From CBDDCX01 sp965226925 (GTDB taxonomy: Bacteria; Gemmatimonadota; Gemmatimonadetes; Longimicrobiales; Gaopeijiaceae): 64,000 bases of DNA. The notes under the pieces are model-generated. The model saw only the letters and a list, made by a program, of their open reading frames with translations, ran no database searches and was not told the origin of the DNA. Below, piece by piece: positions 1-8,650 of the stretch (position 1 is the stretch's first letter; each line of letters opens with the position of its first letter). The stretch is taken from assembly GCA_965226925.1 (NCBI GenBank), contig CBDDEN010000006.1, positions 1 to 64,000 on the forward strand. Reading direction: 5' to 3'. A program made the position numbers and the translations under genes.

Positions 1-1
1 G

Positions 2-608
2 GCGGTGGGCACGGCGAGCCGCGGGCGGCTGATGCTCGAGGGCGCGGGCCAGATCCAAGGGCTCGGAGGCGTCGTGCGTCCCAAGGTCGAGGGCGGTGTG
101 CGCTACGACGGCGGGGACGCGGAGACCGGACGGGGATTCGAGGTGGGCGGCGGACTCGACTGGGCCCGGGGATCGCTGACGCTTCAGTTGAGCGGGCGGA
201 TGCTCATCGCCCACGCTGACGAGTCCTACGAGGAGTGGGGCTACAGCGGCTCGCTCGTCTACGAGCCGGGGCGCCGATGGCCTGGGTCTCCAGATGCGGG
301 TCGGATCGAGCGCCGGAGCGTCGGCGAGCGGCATCCAGAACCTGTGGGCGTTGGAGAACGCGAGCGGCCTCGTGCGCGGGGGCGCCGTGCCCTTCGCGCA
401 ACGCTTCGACGCAGAGGTCGGCTACGGGATCGGGAGCGGAACGCTCTGGTATCCCTACTTCGTCGCCGACGATTCCGGCCAAACGAGGTACGGCCTGAAG
501 CTCAGCTCGGGCCGGACGATGGGCGTCGGCCTCGAGTTCGGGCGAAGGGAGAGTGTGGACCTTGGGCCGGAGGACGCGATGCTCCTCCGGGGGGAGCTCA
601 AGTTCTAG
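2..608 (+). pseudogene. C-terminal part of an outer-membrane beta-barrel (autotransporter-like) protein, frameshifted
   Basis: The gene runs in from the left edge. The first part is read in frame 2 and the last 104 codons in frame 3, ending in the C-terminal Phe (LKF) typical of outer-membrane barrels. Alternating polar/apolar strands rich in Gly, such as GGVRYDGGD and GYGIGSGTLWY, resemble the barrel of Gemmatimonadota autotransporter-like proteins. Removing one G from the GGGG run at 268-271 restores one frame across the junction (YEPG, then ADGLGLQMRVGSS). So this is either a recent one-base insertion or a homopolymer read error. The passenger part lies outside the window and the exact family is unknown. 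Confidence 0.6.
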
Positions 609-1556
609 CGGCCGGCGCTCTCCGAAGTGAACGCGCTCGAGACCCGGGCGGCCGCGCTCGCAGCCTTCCGGGACGGCGACTCCGGGAACACCGCTCTCGA
701 GGGATGCGTCCGTGCCGGCGTCTACGGTATGGCGGGGTTCGTGCGCGTGGCCCCCGCCCCGGCGCTCGTGGCCGGCGGCGGGCTCGCCTTCGCCGAGTCG
801 GCCCTCGACCACGCCGAGCTCAAGATCCCGAATGTCGCCCTGACGCTCGGGAGAATCCCTAGACAGCGACATCATCCCGGGCTGCAGTCGCAGCATTCGG
901 TAACCACCGGCGCAACACCGCCATCAGCTTCACGGACGACGACGTCACCTAGGGCCATCGAGGTGACGCTCGCGGTCGCGTCCGGAACAGAATCCCGCAT
1001 CGGTTCGCCTGCTGCCTTGATGGCCGTCCGGCATCTGGAACGCGGCATCCTCCACTCGTGCGCTCCGACACTCCCGGCTCCCCCGTGGCGTCGGCTTCCG
1101 TCCCGGTGCCCTGAGGTGGCCGCCCCCTGCTCACATCGACGTGATGCGCCGCGCTGTAGCCGCGCCCCGCGACTCCCCGGCCAGCCTTCGAGTCATCTGG
1201 ACGCACCCTCCGGGACAATATCGGGTCGTGCTCGGACGGACGCCGCCGTCGGGGTGCGGATCTTCGCAGGCCGCGTCCCGACCGGTAGGCGCCATGGAGA
1301 CGCTGACGAAGCAGTTCGAATCGCGAGTGGATGTGTCCCTCGACCGCACGGGCATGAGAACATCCACGCTCGGTCGGCAAGCGGTGGGCGATCCGATCCT
1401 GGTGCGTCAGCTCCGTCCTGGCCGATCACCGAGACTGGCGATGGCCTGCCAGGTCCCCGTGTTCATCGAAGCCTGCCGCCAGGCCCATGTGGCCCCTGTT
1501 CCCTCCCAGGGCAACGCGCCCCGGAATTCTTCACCGAACAGAACGGAGGCAAACCG
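609..1556. other. Long stretch without a supportable gene
   Basis: Open frames exist on both strands but show the Arg/Pro/Ser-rich composition of GC-rich shadows. The only coding-like part is about 627-863 on the plus strand (segments such as PALVAGGGLAFAESALD and LKIPNVALTLGR), which might be a decayed barrel or secreted protein. It has no start signal and runs into nonsense-like composition. Nothing else recognisable is seen. Confidence 0.4.
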
Positions 1557-1784
1557 ATGACGAGAGCAATGGAACAGGGCATGGACGCGCCCGCGCGCGT
1601 CCTGAGGTTACCTCGAGTGCAGGCCCGCACCGGGCTGGCGCGGAGCACGATCTACGTGCGGGTGGCCGACGGGAGCTTTCCCCAACCGATCCGGCTAGGC
1701 GCGCGCGCCGTCGGCTGGATCGAGTCCGAAGTGGATGCGTGGATCCGAGAACAGATCGCCGCGAGCCGTGGCAACGCCGAGTGA
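1557..1784 (+). CDS. AlpA-family (MerR-like helix-turn-helix) regulator
   Basis: This 75-residue protein matches the AlpA/phage CP4-57 regulator family. These are small winged-helix DNA-binding proteins that act as excisionases or activators of integrase genes in prophages and integrative elements. The signature is visible: LPRVQARTGLARSTIYVRV (helix-turn-helix), then FPQPIRLGARAVGWIESEVDAWI (the wing and the conserved W-x-E-x-E/D-V-x-x-W). The start at 1557 is chosen because GGAGG lies seven bases upstream; the longer upstream frame is not coding-like. It lies 1.4 kb left of an integrase fragment, so it may be the last intact regulator of a decayed integrative element. Confidence 0.85.
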   Translation: MTRAMEQGMDAPARVLRLPRVQARTGLARSTIYVRVADGSFPQPIRLGARAVGWIESEVDAWIREQIAASRGNAE

Positions 1785-2154
1785 TCTGAGACGATAACCA
1801 TCTGAATCGTTCGCAATGAGAGAGAACAGGGGCCATCGACAAACTGCCCTCCCGCAAGGTTCGCTCCTTCGCCGCCTCCGCGGCAGTTCCCCAATTCGCG
1901 TCGACATCGGCGGAATGCGGAGTCGCCCGACTGCCGACGCCAATGGGGGTGACATGGCGCTCAGTGAGGTTGGGTAGGTGTAACCGTTCGGTCGTGCCGT
2001 GGTATTGACGTCCCGCTCTGGCCCTACGGCGTCCGCGCACAACGGCGTCCGATCGCCCGACGACCTGTCGCACGGGTTGCCATGGTCGATGGGCGAGGAG
2101 CGCAGACGCGACCTCATGGCGTCGGCATTTCCGGTCGGATCGAGTGCCGCAATT

Positions 2155-2250
2155 GACTTCACAGCTGGGGAAATGACGCTGCTACGCGCACTGATCGCCG
2201 GCCCGCCGACGCTCAACCGCCATCCCCTGTCCAGGGAGTTCTGCCGGGGC
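2155..2250 (+). pseudogene. Possible N-terminal scrap of a DUF4338 (DruA-like) protein
   Basis: The translated piece FTAGEMTLLRALIAGPPTLN followed by RHPLSREFCR resembles the N-terminal helix region of DUF4338 proteins. In that family, an (I/L)R-x-LIA-x-x-P-x-L-(N/S)R segment precedes LSR-x-(F/L)C. The usual continuation (GWRxPDGxLKDM) is missing and the frame is lost, so at most about 30 codons remain. DUF4338 genes are often multicopy and near mobile DNA, which fits the setting. This rests on motif memory only. Confidence 0.35.
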
Positions 2251-2296
2251 ATCGCTCCCTTATGTGGCTGCCTGTCTTGCAGTTGCGGCACGGCCG

Positions 2297-2319
2297 CCGG
2301 AGCGGCGACGCCGCTCCGG
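2297..2319. other. Perfect 10-bp inverted repeat with 3-base loop
   Basis: CCGGAGCGGC (2297-2306) and its exact reverse complement (2310-2319) flank GAC, giving a very stable hairpin. It lies about 75 bp beyond the stop of the minus-strand gene ending at 2394. No T-run follows on either strand, so intrinsic termination is possible but unproven. Confidence 0.5.
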
Positions 2320-2393
2320 AGCTTTCGGCCGTAGAAGGGAGCGACCCCCCCTTTGGGGATGCCTCGATCGGGGAAGCGGCTGGCGCTCGGCGT

Positions 2394-2681
2394 CTACGTC
2401 TTTTTCGCTGGCTCGACGATGATTCGCCCGCGCCCGCGTTTGACCACATAGCCGCCAGAACGAATCGCAAGCTTGCCTTGCTCAACAAGGGACCAAAGAC
2501 TTTCGGCGATCAACTCGGCGTTCCGGTCGCTCGCCCTTGCGGTTGCTGGCCGGGAGAGCCACTCGGCGAACGCCCGCTCGCCGATATCTTCGCCAACGGA
2601 CTTGCGAAGTGCGTTCAGCTTGCGGAGGTGGCCCTTCGTTAGAGCACTCTCATCAATGTCCCTCGAGGATGTCTGCGGCAT
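2394..2681 (-). CDS. Small hypothetical protein (95 aa)
   Basis: The function is not recognised. The product is charged and helical, with LTKGHLRKLNALRKSVG near residue 15, then EDIGERAFAEWLSR, and a basic tail VVKRGRGRIIVEPAKKT, suggesting a small soluble, possibly nucleic-acid-binding protein. The start is well supported: AGGGAG lies five to six bases before the ATG, and composition is balanced, unlike the shadow frames around it. It is transcribed away from the HEPN-like fragment upstream. It could be an antitoxin-like or element-encoded protein, but nothing proves this. Confidence 0.6.
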   Translation of the reverse strand: MPQTSSRDIDESALTKGHLRKLNALRKSVGEDIGERAFAEWLSRPATARASDRNAELIAESLWSLVEQGKLAIRSGGYVVKRGRGRIIVEPAKKT

Positions 2682-2798
2682 AGCTCTCCCTTCCGTGATA
2701 CTTATGTGCTGAGACCGTGGTGTGATTATAGCAGATTAGGGCCTTCGTCAACCTCCTCCCGCCGATGAGGTCTCCACGGCGGCTCTCCTTGAGGGGAG

Positions 2799-2987
2799 CT
2801 ATTGATCTTCGATCCCTGTAAGCAGGTCCGCTTGGATGCGGCGAATCTTCCTGCCCACCTGGCAGACCGGACGAGCGGCCGCGGGGGTCTCGGCATAGTA
2901 GTTTGCGTGGGCGAGGTGATCGCGCAGATCACGGATCTCATTGAAGCCGCGCTTTACTGTGGTGGACGACACCGAGCGCAAGTGCTT
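2799..2987 (-). pseudogene. C-terminal fragment with a HEPN-like RxxxxH motif
   Basis: On the minus strand the frame reads IKHLRSVSSTTVKRGFNEIR, then DLRDHLAHANYYAETPAAA, and ends in LLTGIEDQ. RDHLAH fits the R-x4-H motif of HEPN ribonuclease or adaptor domains, which lies near the end of such domains. The frame begins exactly where the 222-bp repeat starts (2988), so the 5' part was removed by whatever placed the repeat there. Whether the domain was catalytic, and what it was fused to, cannot be seen. Confidence 0.45.
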
Positions 2988-3209
2988 GATCTTCGGCTCC
3001 AGCGGGTGGGTACGTAGTCGTCAAAGATGGCAATCGGGTGGCCGACGTGTCCGCCAAGGTCCGCTAGGGTCGTTTGGAATCCAGTTCCTAAAAATGGGTA
3101 TGAAAAGGGGCAACCAAAGAGATAGCATATGTATATCGTTGTACCACAGTAACTTATCAGATCCATCATGATTCTTGCCGTGCATCACGCCACCGGTACT
3201 CTGCCGAGT
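2988..3209 (+). repeat. 222-bp direct repeat, left copy
   Basis: This segment recurs in the same orientation at 37985-38206 with a handful of substitutions and one 1-base indel near 3111. Both copies begin GATCTTCGGCTCC and end CTGCCGAG, and flanking sequence is unrelated on both outer sides. The left edge cuts the HEPN-like fragment; the right edge runs directly into an integrase fragment. No transposase or clear terminal inverted repeats lie within it. Confidence 0.9.
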
Positions 3210-3547
3210 GGACCGAGATTGATCGGGACGAGGGTGTGTGGACTGTCCCGGCCAGGCGGACGAAGGCGAACCGCGAGCACCGGGTCCCGCTGTGTGGTCG
3301 TGCACTGGAGATTCTGGACGGGGCACGGACGCTGGTGAAGGGAACCAGTCCGTATCTGTTTCCCAATCGGCTCGGCAAGCAGCTCGAGGAGAAGCAACTG
3401 CGCCGGATGCTCGGGAAGCACAAGATCGCGGCCGTGCCCCACGGTTTTCGCTCCAGTTTCCGCGATTGGGCGGCCGAGGAGACGAATCATCGGCTATATA
3501 CGATGGTCTTGCGTCGTCGTAACTGTATGACTCGTAGTAACTTATAG
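3203..3547 (+). pseudogene. C-terminal fragment of a P4-type tyrosine integrase
   Basis: The frame opens at the repeat edge with AEWTEIDRDEGVWTVPARR, continues through KANREHRVPL and SPYLFPNRLGK, and reaches HGFRSSFRDWAAEETNH. The last stretch carries the H-x-x-R catalytic box of tyrosine recombinases. The N-terminal arm-binding and core domains are missing. After NH the sequence goes out of family, so the catalytic Tyr is absent and the protein is inactive. An N-terminal integrase scrap lies at 32107-32280, too far away to be its simple other half. This supports an old integrative element beginning here. Confidence 0.8.
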
Positions 3548-4027
3548 ATGTCCTAGGTCTTGAGCCGACTCGTCGCTGCCGTATATTATCCCGTATATTT
3601 CTAGCGCGATCACATGGGAGCTTACGGTACGTTGGCGGAACCCGTGACAGGTGCCACCTTGGGTGCCGCAGGCGTCGCGAGGGCCTGAGAAAGACCACGC
3701 AGATGACGATCCGGCAATGCCGAATGTTGCATTTCGTCGCCACGGCGCGGGCGTTCGCGAACGTCCTGGCGGCGGGCAATGAGGCAGTCTCGAAGTACGA
3801 CGCGCCCGGTCACGTCCGGGGAGAGGATTGTTGACGGACGAGTTCGAGCGACCAATGGAGGCTCCGGGGGCCTCGTGGCCGAGCGACCCGCGCACCCAAC
3901 GTTGCTCTCTGCGGAGCGATGAGGACCATGATGGCGGCTCAACCCAGACGACGTGATCGCCAGACTCGGTCCTGACCAGCGACCGGTCGGGAGCGAGTCC
4001 CGCGGTTGGCGCCCGCGCCCGCGGCGT
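3548..4027. other. 480-bp gap without a recognisable gene
   Basis: Only shadow frames are seen. AGTAACTTATAGAT at 3536-3549 echoes AGTAACTTATCAGAT in the left repeat (about 3148), so the integrase fragment sits between two similar 14-15-base words. The rest shows no motif I can support. Confidence 0.4.
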
Positions 4028-4660
4028 TCATCGTCTCCAGGCCGCAGCATCGGGAATCCCGCGGCTGAAGAGCACATCGAGACCGTCGAGACCCGCTTGA
4101 CGAGCGAGGGCCGCTGCCGCATCCGCCTGCGGCGGGTCACGCAGAATGCCTCGGACCTGGCCGCTCTTCGGATCGAGCAAGATGGCCATAGGAAGGTCGG
4201 TGTTGCTGTCCAGCGTCGCGGAGCCACCGGGCCCAGAGAGAGTGATATTCGCCAAGTCACCGGCCCAGCCCGGCTCGGCCGCGAGAACGAAAGCGAAAGA
4301 GGAGCTTCCATCGCTGTCGGCCACCATTGGCATGGCGAAGTCGACGGAGAAGAGCTCGTCGCCGCTGGCGGTCCGTCCGACGATGCGGTGCTCGCCGGCG
4401 GTCTCGGGCAGCGCGGGCGGGGCGTCGACCACGAAGGCGGGGTTCAGATAGAGTTCGCCGCTGGCGTTTGCACCGCCCCACAGGAGGAGAGCCTGGGTGG
4501 AAACCCTTTCCGTCGCCGCGTGGGCGCTCTCCGCGTCGCGCGGCCGGAAGCGGGCGTGGGCATCGTCTCTCGCGTCCTGGGCGGCGACCGAGAGGCGGCT
4601 GACCACTAGGAACACCACCGTCAAGGCAGCACGGATTCCCGTTCCATGCAGGATCGTCAT
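4028..4660 (-). CDS. Secreted stand-alone copy of the metalloprotease C-terminal domain
   Basis: This 210-residue protein has a Sec signal (hydrophobic LTVVFLVVSRLSVAAQ). The mature part parallels the last ~190 residues of the neighbouring metalloprotease (4749-8423): LNPAFVVDAPPALPETAG versus IEPAFVLDALPTLPERAG, and endings SRGIPDAAAWRR versus SRGILGTEAWRR. The domain has no recognised name. The start at 4660 is supported by GGAGGTGG just upstream. It follows the protease gene by 88 bp on the same strand, so co-transcription is likely. It could be a secreted partner of the protease or the remnant of a tandem duplication that lost its catalytic part. Confidence 0.75.
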   Translation of the reverse strand: MTILHGTGIRAALTVVFLVVSRLSVAAQDARDDAHARFRPRDAESAHAATERVSTQALLLWGGANASGELYLNPAFVVDAPPALPETAGEHRIVGRTASGDELFSVDFAMPMVADSDGSSSFAFVLAAEPGWAGDLANITLSGPGGSATLDSNTDLPMAILLDPKSGQVRGILRDPPQADAAAALARQAGLDGLDVLFSRGIPDAAAWRR

Positions 4661-4748
4661 TCTATCCCACCTCCGGGGCGCTGCCCGCAACGGGCGGGCG
4701 ACTCCCGACACTTCACAAGACCCGATGGCAGCCACTGTGCCGTAGCCG

Positions 4749-7700
4749 TCACCTTCGCCAAGCCTCTGTGCCGAGGATGCCGCGGCTGAACAGGGTAACC
4801 GTGCCCGGCGACGCGAGCAAGGGTTGACGGGCGGCGACGGTCTGCTCCGGTGATCCGTGCAGAATCGCCTGAATTCGGCGCGTCGTCGCGTCCAGGACGA
4901 GCGCCGCGACGGAGGACTGGGGATCGTCGCGTGCCAGCGTCGCAGAGCCCTCCGGGCCGGTGAGGGTGATGGTAGCCAGCGCCTCAGCCCATTCGGCCTG
5001 CACCGGGATGGCGAACGTGAAGCCGGCGTCACCCTCCGCTTCGGGGTCGGCGACCTCCTGCATTTCGAAGCGCAGCGCGAACAGCTCCCGTCCCTGCCGG
5101 TCCGAGCCCGCCAGGCGGTACGGTCCGGCCCTTTCCGGCAAGGTAGGGAGCGCGTCCAGCACGAAGGCGGGTTCAATCCTTAGTCCGCCGCCCTCGACCC
5201 CACCGCGCACCATCAGGACCCGCCCCGCGGCGTGCGACGCCATCGCGGCCTGGGTTTCCGTGCGATAGTCCGTCGCTCTCGTGAACGAGTAGTCGCTGAT
5301 CCAATCGCTGGTGCGGCAGTACGTCATGAGGTCGGTGAAGTCCTCAGGGTCCACCAGCGTCCCGTCCCGGAAGTCGTAGCCCCAAGCGCCGATCATGCCT
5401 CTTGAGTGCGGATACCGTCCATCGACATCTGGGGGGTTACCGCAGGGAGTATGCCGCAACGAGAGGTTGTGCCCGAATTCGTGGGCAATTGTGTGGCCGT
5501 CCAACCGCGACACGCTGGACTTGCCGCTGATGTGTGCGATGCCAAGTATGTCGCTCGTTTTCCACGGCGGCACGCCCATGTAGTACCCGGAGGCGCCATC
5601 TGCCACGCGGAGCAGCGCGATATCGCCGAGGACGCGGTCCATGTTCACCGTCGGGTCATAATCCACCAGCACCGCCTCCCGTACGGACACTTCCATCACG
5701 GCCACGGGCAGCCAATCGCGCGTCTCGTAGAACAAATCGTGTTCCGCCGTCAACTCGACGGCTACCTTGAATCCCGACGAGTCGGGCTTCTCGGTCCAAA
5801 GGAACGGCACGGCGGTCACATGGAAGTCCGGTATGGACCGGATATCGAGTGCCATGCGGCCCTCTTTCGGTATCCGGCCTCCGATCCCAAGCGACGGGTC
5901 CAGCGTTCCGTCAGGGTCGGCCTCCACCACCATCTCGGTGCCTGGAACCAGTACGGAGCCCGGCACCACCGCGTTCGCCGTCGCGTCCAGATCACCCTCC
6001 GCCATCGTCCCCGGGACCTGTTGCGAACTCCCGTCGATCCGAACTGAATGCACTTCCTGCCCGCCCCGATAGAACGTCGCATGTACCGGCGGCATCGAGG
6101 CCGTCACGTCGTCGTCGGCCATCACGAACACCCGCAGCAGCGCGTCCTCTCCCGCCACCAGAGGTACGGAGAAATCATGGGACTGCACGGCTTGAGTCAG
6201 GTAGGCATGCACCCCGGGCGGGTGCAGCTCGAATGAACTCACGAACGTGTAGGCGCCTCGCGTCTCCTCGGTTTGACCAGTGACCTTGACGTAGTATGTC
6301 CCGGCGCTCAGACGCCGTACGATCGAGAAACTTCCGAACGACCCGTCGTAGCCTACGAGCGCGCCGTCCGCGTCGTATAACTCGCCATTCACAACCGTGT
6401 TGCCTTCCGCGCTAACGGACAGGGTGCCGCGTCCGCCGATTTCGACCCGGAACCAATCCTCGTCGGCCAAGCTCTCCAACTCGCCCTCAGCGCTTTGCCC
6501 GACCGATACGTCCGTCGCGCCGGTGGCATCGTTGCCGTGGTCATCCGGGCACGCCGTCACCCGGGCGTCGGAAATGCCGTTCAACCAGTTCCGGAACCCG
6601 GCCGTCGACGCGCACAGTCCTGTGCCGTCCAGCCGCAGCGTCGACAGGAAGGCCAGTTGGCGCATCCTGCCCGGCAGCTCCCCGGAAAGCTTGTCGTTTC
6701 CGTTGAGTGTCAGGTCCACAAGGTACAACAAGTCCCCGGCTTCATCGGGCAGGATCCCCACGAGGTTGTTGTCCGACAGGTCCAGTGCCGTCACCCGGTC
6801 CGTGCCGTCGGCACTGACACCGTACCAATCGTCCAACGGGCCGTCGCCAAGCCAGTTCGTATTCGTGTCCCAGGCGTCGCCCTTTGTCCACTCGTAGATC
6901 GCCGCCAGCGCCTGGCGATCACTCCCTTGGACAATCGGACACTCTTCGCCGAATACGTCCGCGACGCCGCGGAGCCATTGCCGAAACTCCGTGGTCTGCG
7001 GCGCACACAACCCGGTCTCGACGAATTGAAGATTCCACAACTCGGTAAGACCCGTAAGGGTTGCAGGCAAGGGGCCGACAAGGTGACGATTGTAGTTGAG
7101 TAGAAGGTGCTCGAGCGCAGACAGTGCGCCCATTTCGGGCGGAACCGGACCGGCGAGGTCGTTGTTATAGAGCCACAGCCCCGTAAGGTTGGAGAGGTTG
7201 CCGAGTTCACGTGGGATCGGGCCGGTGAGACGGTTCAGAAAGAGCGATAGGCCCCTGAGACTGTCGAGGTTGCCGAGTTCGGTAGGGATCGGGCCGCTCA
7301 GTTCGTTGATGGCCAGATTCAGCGATCTCAAGTTGGCGAGGCTGCCAAGCTCAGCGGGTAGGGAGCCCCGGAGGCCATGCGGCGTTTGGTCGTCTTCCCA
7401 CGTGCCGGCGAGATCCAGCCGGACGACTCGGCCGGAAGTATCCGTATCCACCCCGTACCACTCCGCAAGCGGTGCGTCGGTGAGCCAGTTTTCTGAGTTG
7501 ACCCAGTTTGGCCCGTCTGTTGCTTCGTATAGAGCCACCAGCGCCGCCCGGTCCGGGTTAGGACCGACCGTGATCTCGGCCGTTCCCTGTGCGCTGCCGG
7601 CAGTCGCCGTGATCGTGGCCGCTCCCACGGCGACACCTGTCACCAGACCCGTAGCGTCCACCGTCGCTATCGCGGCGTCACTGGACTCCCACGAGAACTC

Positions 7701-8423
7701 CACTCCCGCAACCGCCTCCCCGCTCTCGTCGAATGCCTCCGCCGTCAGCTGCAGCGTACTGCCCAACTCAATCGTCTCCGCAGACGGCGACACCTCGACC
7801 GAGGCCACCGGCTGCATCACCGTCACTACCGCGGAGCCTGACGCCTCGCCCGCGCTCGCCGTAATCGTGGCCACTCCTTCGGCGACCCCCGTCACCAGAC
7901 CCCCAGCGTCAACCGTTGCCACCGCAGCATCACTGGACTCCCACGAGAACTCCGCTCCTGCCACCGCATGGCCGTTCTCGTCGAACGCCTCTGCCGTCAG
8001 CTGAACGGTCTGACCCAACGCGGTCAGCTCGTACACGGACGGCGACACCTCGACCGAAGCCACCGACTGCATCACCGTCACCACCGCGGAGCCTGATGCC
8101 GACCCGGCGGACGCCGTGATCGTCGCCGTCCCATTGCCCACAGCCCTCACCAGACCTGCCGCATCCACCGTCGCCACCGAGCTGGTGCTACTCGTCCAGG
8201 TCACGGTGGCCCCAGCCATGACCCGGGCGTTCTGGTCCCGCACCTCCGCGCTCAATTGAACCGTTATGCCCAACGCGGTCAGCTCGTGCCTGGCCGGGCT
8301 CACCGTGACCGTCGTCGGACGGGCGGGCTCTGGCGCGGTGGCGCTGTCGCCGCCGCAGGCCCACCCCAAGGCTAGGCTCGCCAGTACCGCGGACAGCCGG
8401 ATGATGGTGCGGTGACAGCTCAT
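4749..8423 (-). CDS. Large secreted metzincin-like metalloprotease with Ig-like, LRR and PPC domains
   Basis: The product has 1224 residues from the start at 8423, which is supported by AGGA eight bases upstream and a signal sequence SAVLASLALGWACGG (lipoprotein-like, imperfect lipobox). Three Big_2-type Ig-like repeats cover roughly residues 35-290 (TVQLTAEAFDENG, WESSDAAVATVDA). Leucine-rich repeats follow at about 300-620 (LGNLSNLTGLWLYNNDLAG), then a pre-peptidase PPC-like domain at about 650-740 (DEDWFRVEI, SAGTYYVKVTG). The zinc site HEFGHNLSLRH is at 981-991. The C-terminal ~190 residues form a domain shared with the gene at 4028. IS element B begins 89 bp upstream and may have removed or replaced the native promoter. 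Confidence 0.85.
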   Translation of the reverse strand: MSCHRTIIRLSAVLASLALGWACGGDSATAPEPARPTTVTVSPARHELTALGITVQLSAEVRDQNARVMAGATVTWTSSTSSVATVDAAGLVRAVGNGTATITASAGSASGSAVVTVMQSVASVEVSPSVYELTALGQTVQLTAEAFDENGHAVAGAEFSWESSDAAVATVDAGGLVTGVAEGVATITASAGEASGSAVVTVMQPVASVEVSPSAETIELGSTLQLTAEAFDESGEAVAGVEFSWESSDAAIATVDATGLVTGVAVGAATITATAGSAQGTAEITVGPNPDRAALVALYEATDGPNWVNSENWLTDAPLAEWYGVDTDTSGRVVRLDLAGTWEDDQTPHGLRGSLPAELGSLANLRSLNLAINELSGPIPTELGNLDSLRGLSLFLNRLTGPIPRELGNLSNLTGLWLYNNDLAGPVPPEMGALSALEHLLLNYNRHLVGPLPATLTGLTELWNLQFVETGLCAPQTTEFRQWLRGVADVFGEECPIVQGSDRQALAAIYEWTKGDAWDTNTNWLGDGPLDDWYGVSADGTDRVTALDLSDNNLVGILPDEAGDLLYLVDLTLNGNDKLSGELPGRMRQLAFLSTLRLDGTGLCASTAGFRNWLNGISDARVTACPDDHGNDATGATDVSVGQSAEGELESLADEDWFRVEIGGRGTLSVSAEGNTVVNGELYDADGALVGYDGSFGSFSIVRRLSAGTYYVKVTGQTEETRGAYTFVSSFELHPPGVHAYLTQAVQSHDFSVPLVAGEDALLRVFVMADDDVTASMPPVHATFYRGGQEVHSVRIDGSSQQVPGTMAEGDLDATANAVVPGSVLVPGTEMVVEADPDGTLDPSLGIGGRIPKEGRMALDIRSIPDFHVTAVPFLWTEKPDSSGFKVAVELTAEHDLFYETRDWLPVAVMEVSVREAVLVDYDPTVNMDRVLGDIALLRVADGASGYYMGVPPWKTSDILGIAHISGKSSVSRLDGHTIAHEFGHNLSLRHTPCGNPPDVDGRYPHSRGMIGAWGYDFRDGTLVDPEDFTDLMTYCRTSDWISDYSFTRATDYRTETQAAMASHAAGRVLMVRGGVEGGGLRIEPAFVLDALPTLPERAGPYRLAGSDRQGRELFALRFEMQEVADPEAEGDAGFTFAIPVQAEWAEALATITLTGPEGSATLARDDPQSSVAALVLDATTRRIQAILHGSPEQTVAARQPLLASPGTVTLFSRGILGTEAWRR

Positions 8424-8650
8424 TCGGATTCCTGAATGGCCCAAAGATGGGAGTCCATATCCACCGAACCGAAACGGATTTCCTTGGCCCTTCATGGCCG
8501 TGAACGGACTGCTCTTCCCCCCGAAAGTTGATCCAGAGCGAGTTGCATAAAGGCGGCTAGATTCCGGGTGACCTAAGAACCCGCGAGGAAGCGGGGGAGG
8601 AAGCTCGAGGATGAGGAAATCGGCGTTCACAGAGGAACAGATTGCGCTAG

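Larger units (their letters stand above)
1785..2393. other. Mostly non-coding gap holding a possible DUF4338 remnant and a hairpin
   Basis: No intact gene is seen. The plus strand carries a short DUF4338-like piece near 2155-2250, and a perfect hairpin lies at 2297-2319; both are listed separately. The rest shows no convincing reading frame on either strand. Confidence 0.4.

Noticed and set aside
204..896. Minus-strand 230-codon ORF opposite the barrel gene
   Set aside because: His/Arg/Pro/Glu-rich shadow composition; the opposite strand has the convincing barrel pattern.
627..1556. Upstream extension of the AlpA ORF to 385 codons
   Set aside because: Low-quality composition and no ribosome binding site; GGAGG and family length fix the start at 1557.
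4661..5176. Upstream extension of the small C-terminal-domain gene
   Set aside because: This frame is a shadow of the metalloprotease gene; a strong Shine-Dalgarno site and signal peptide start at 4660.
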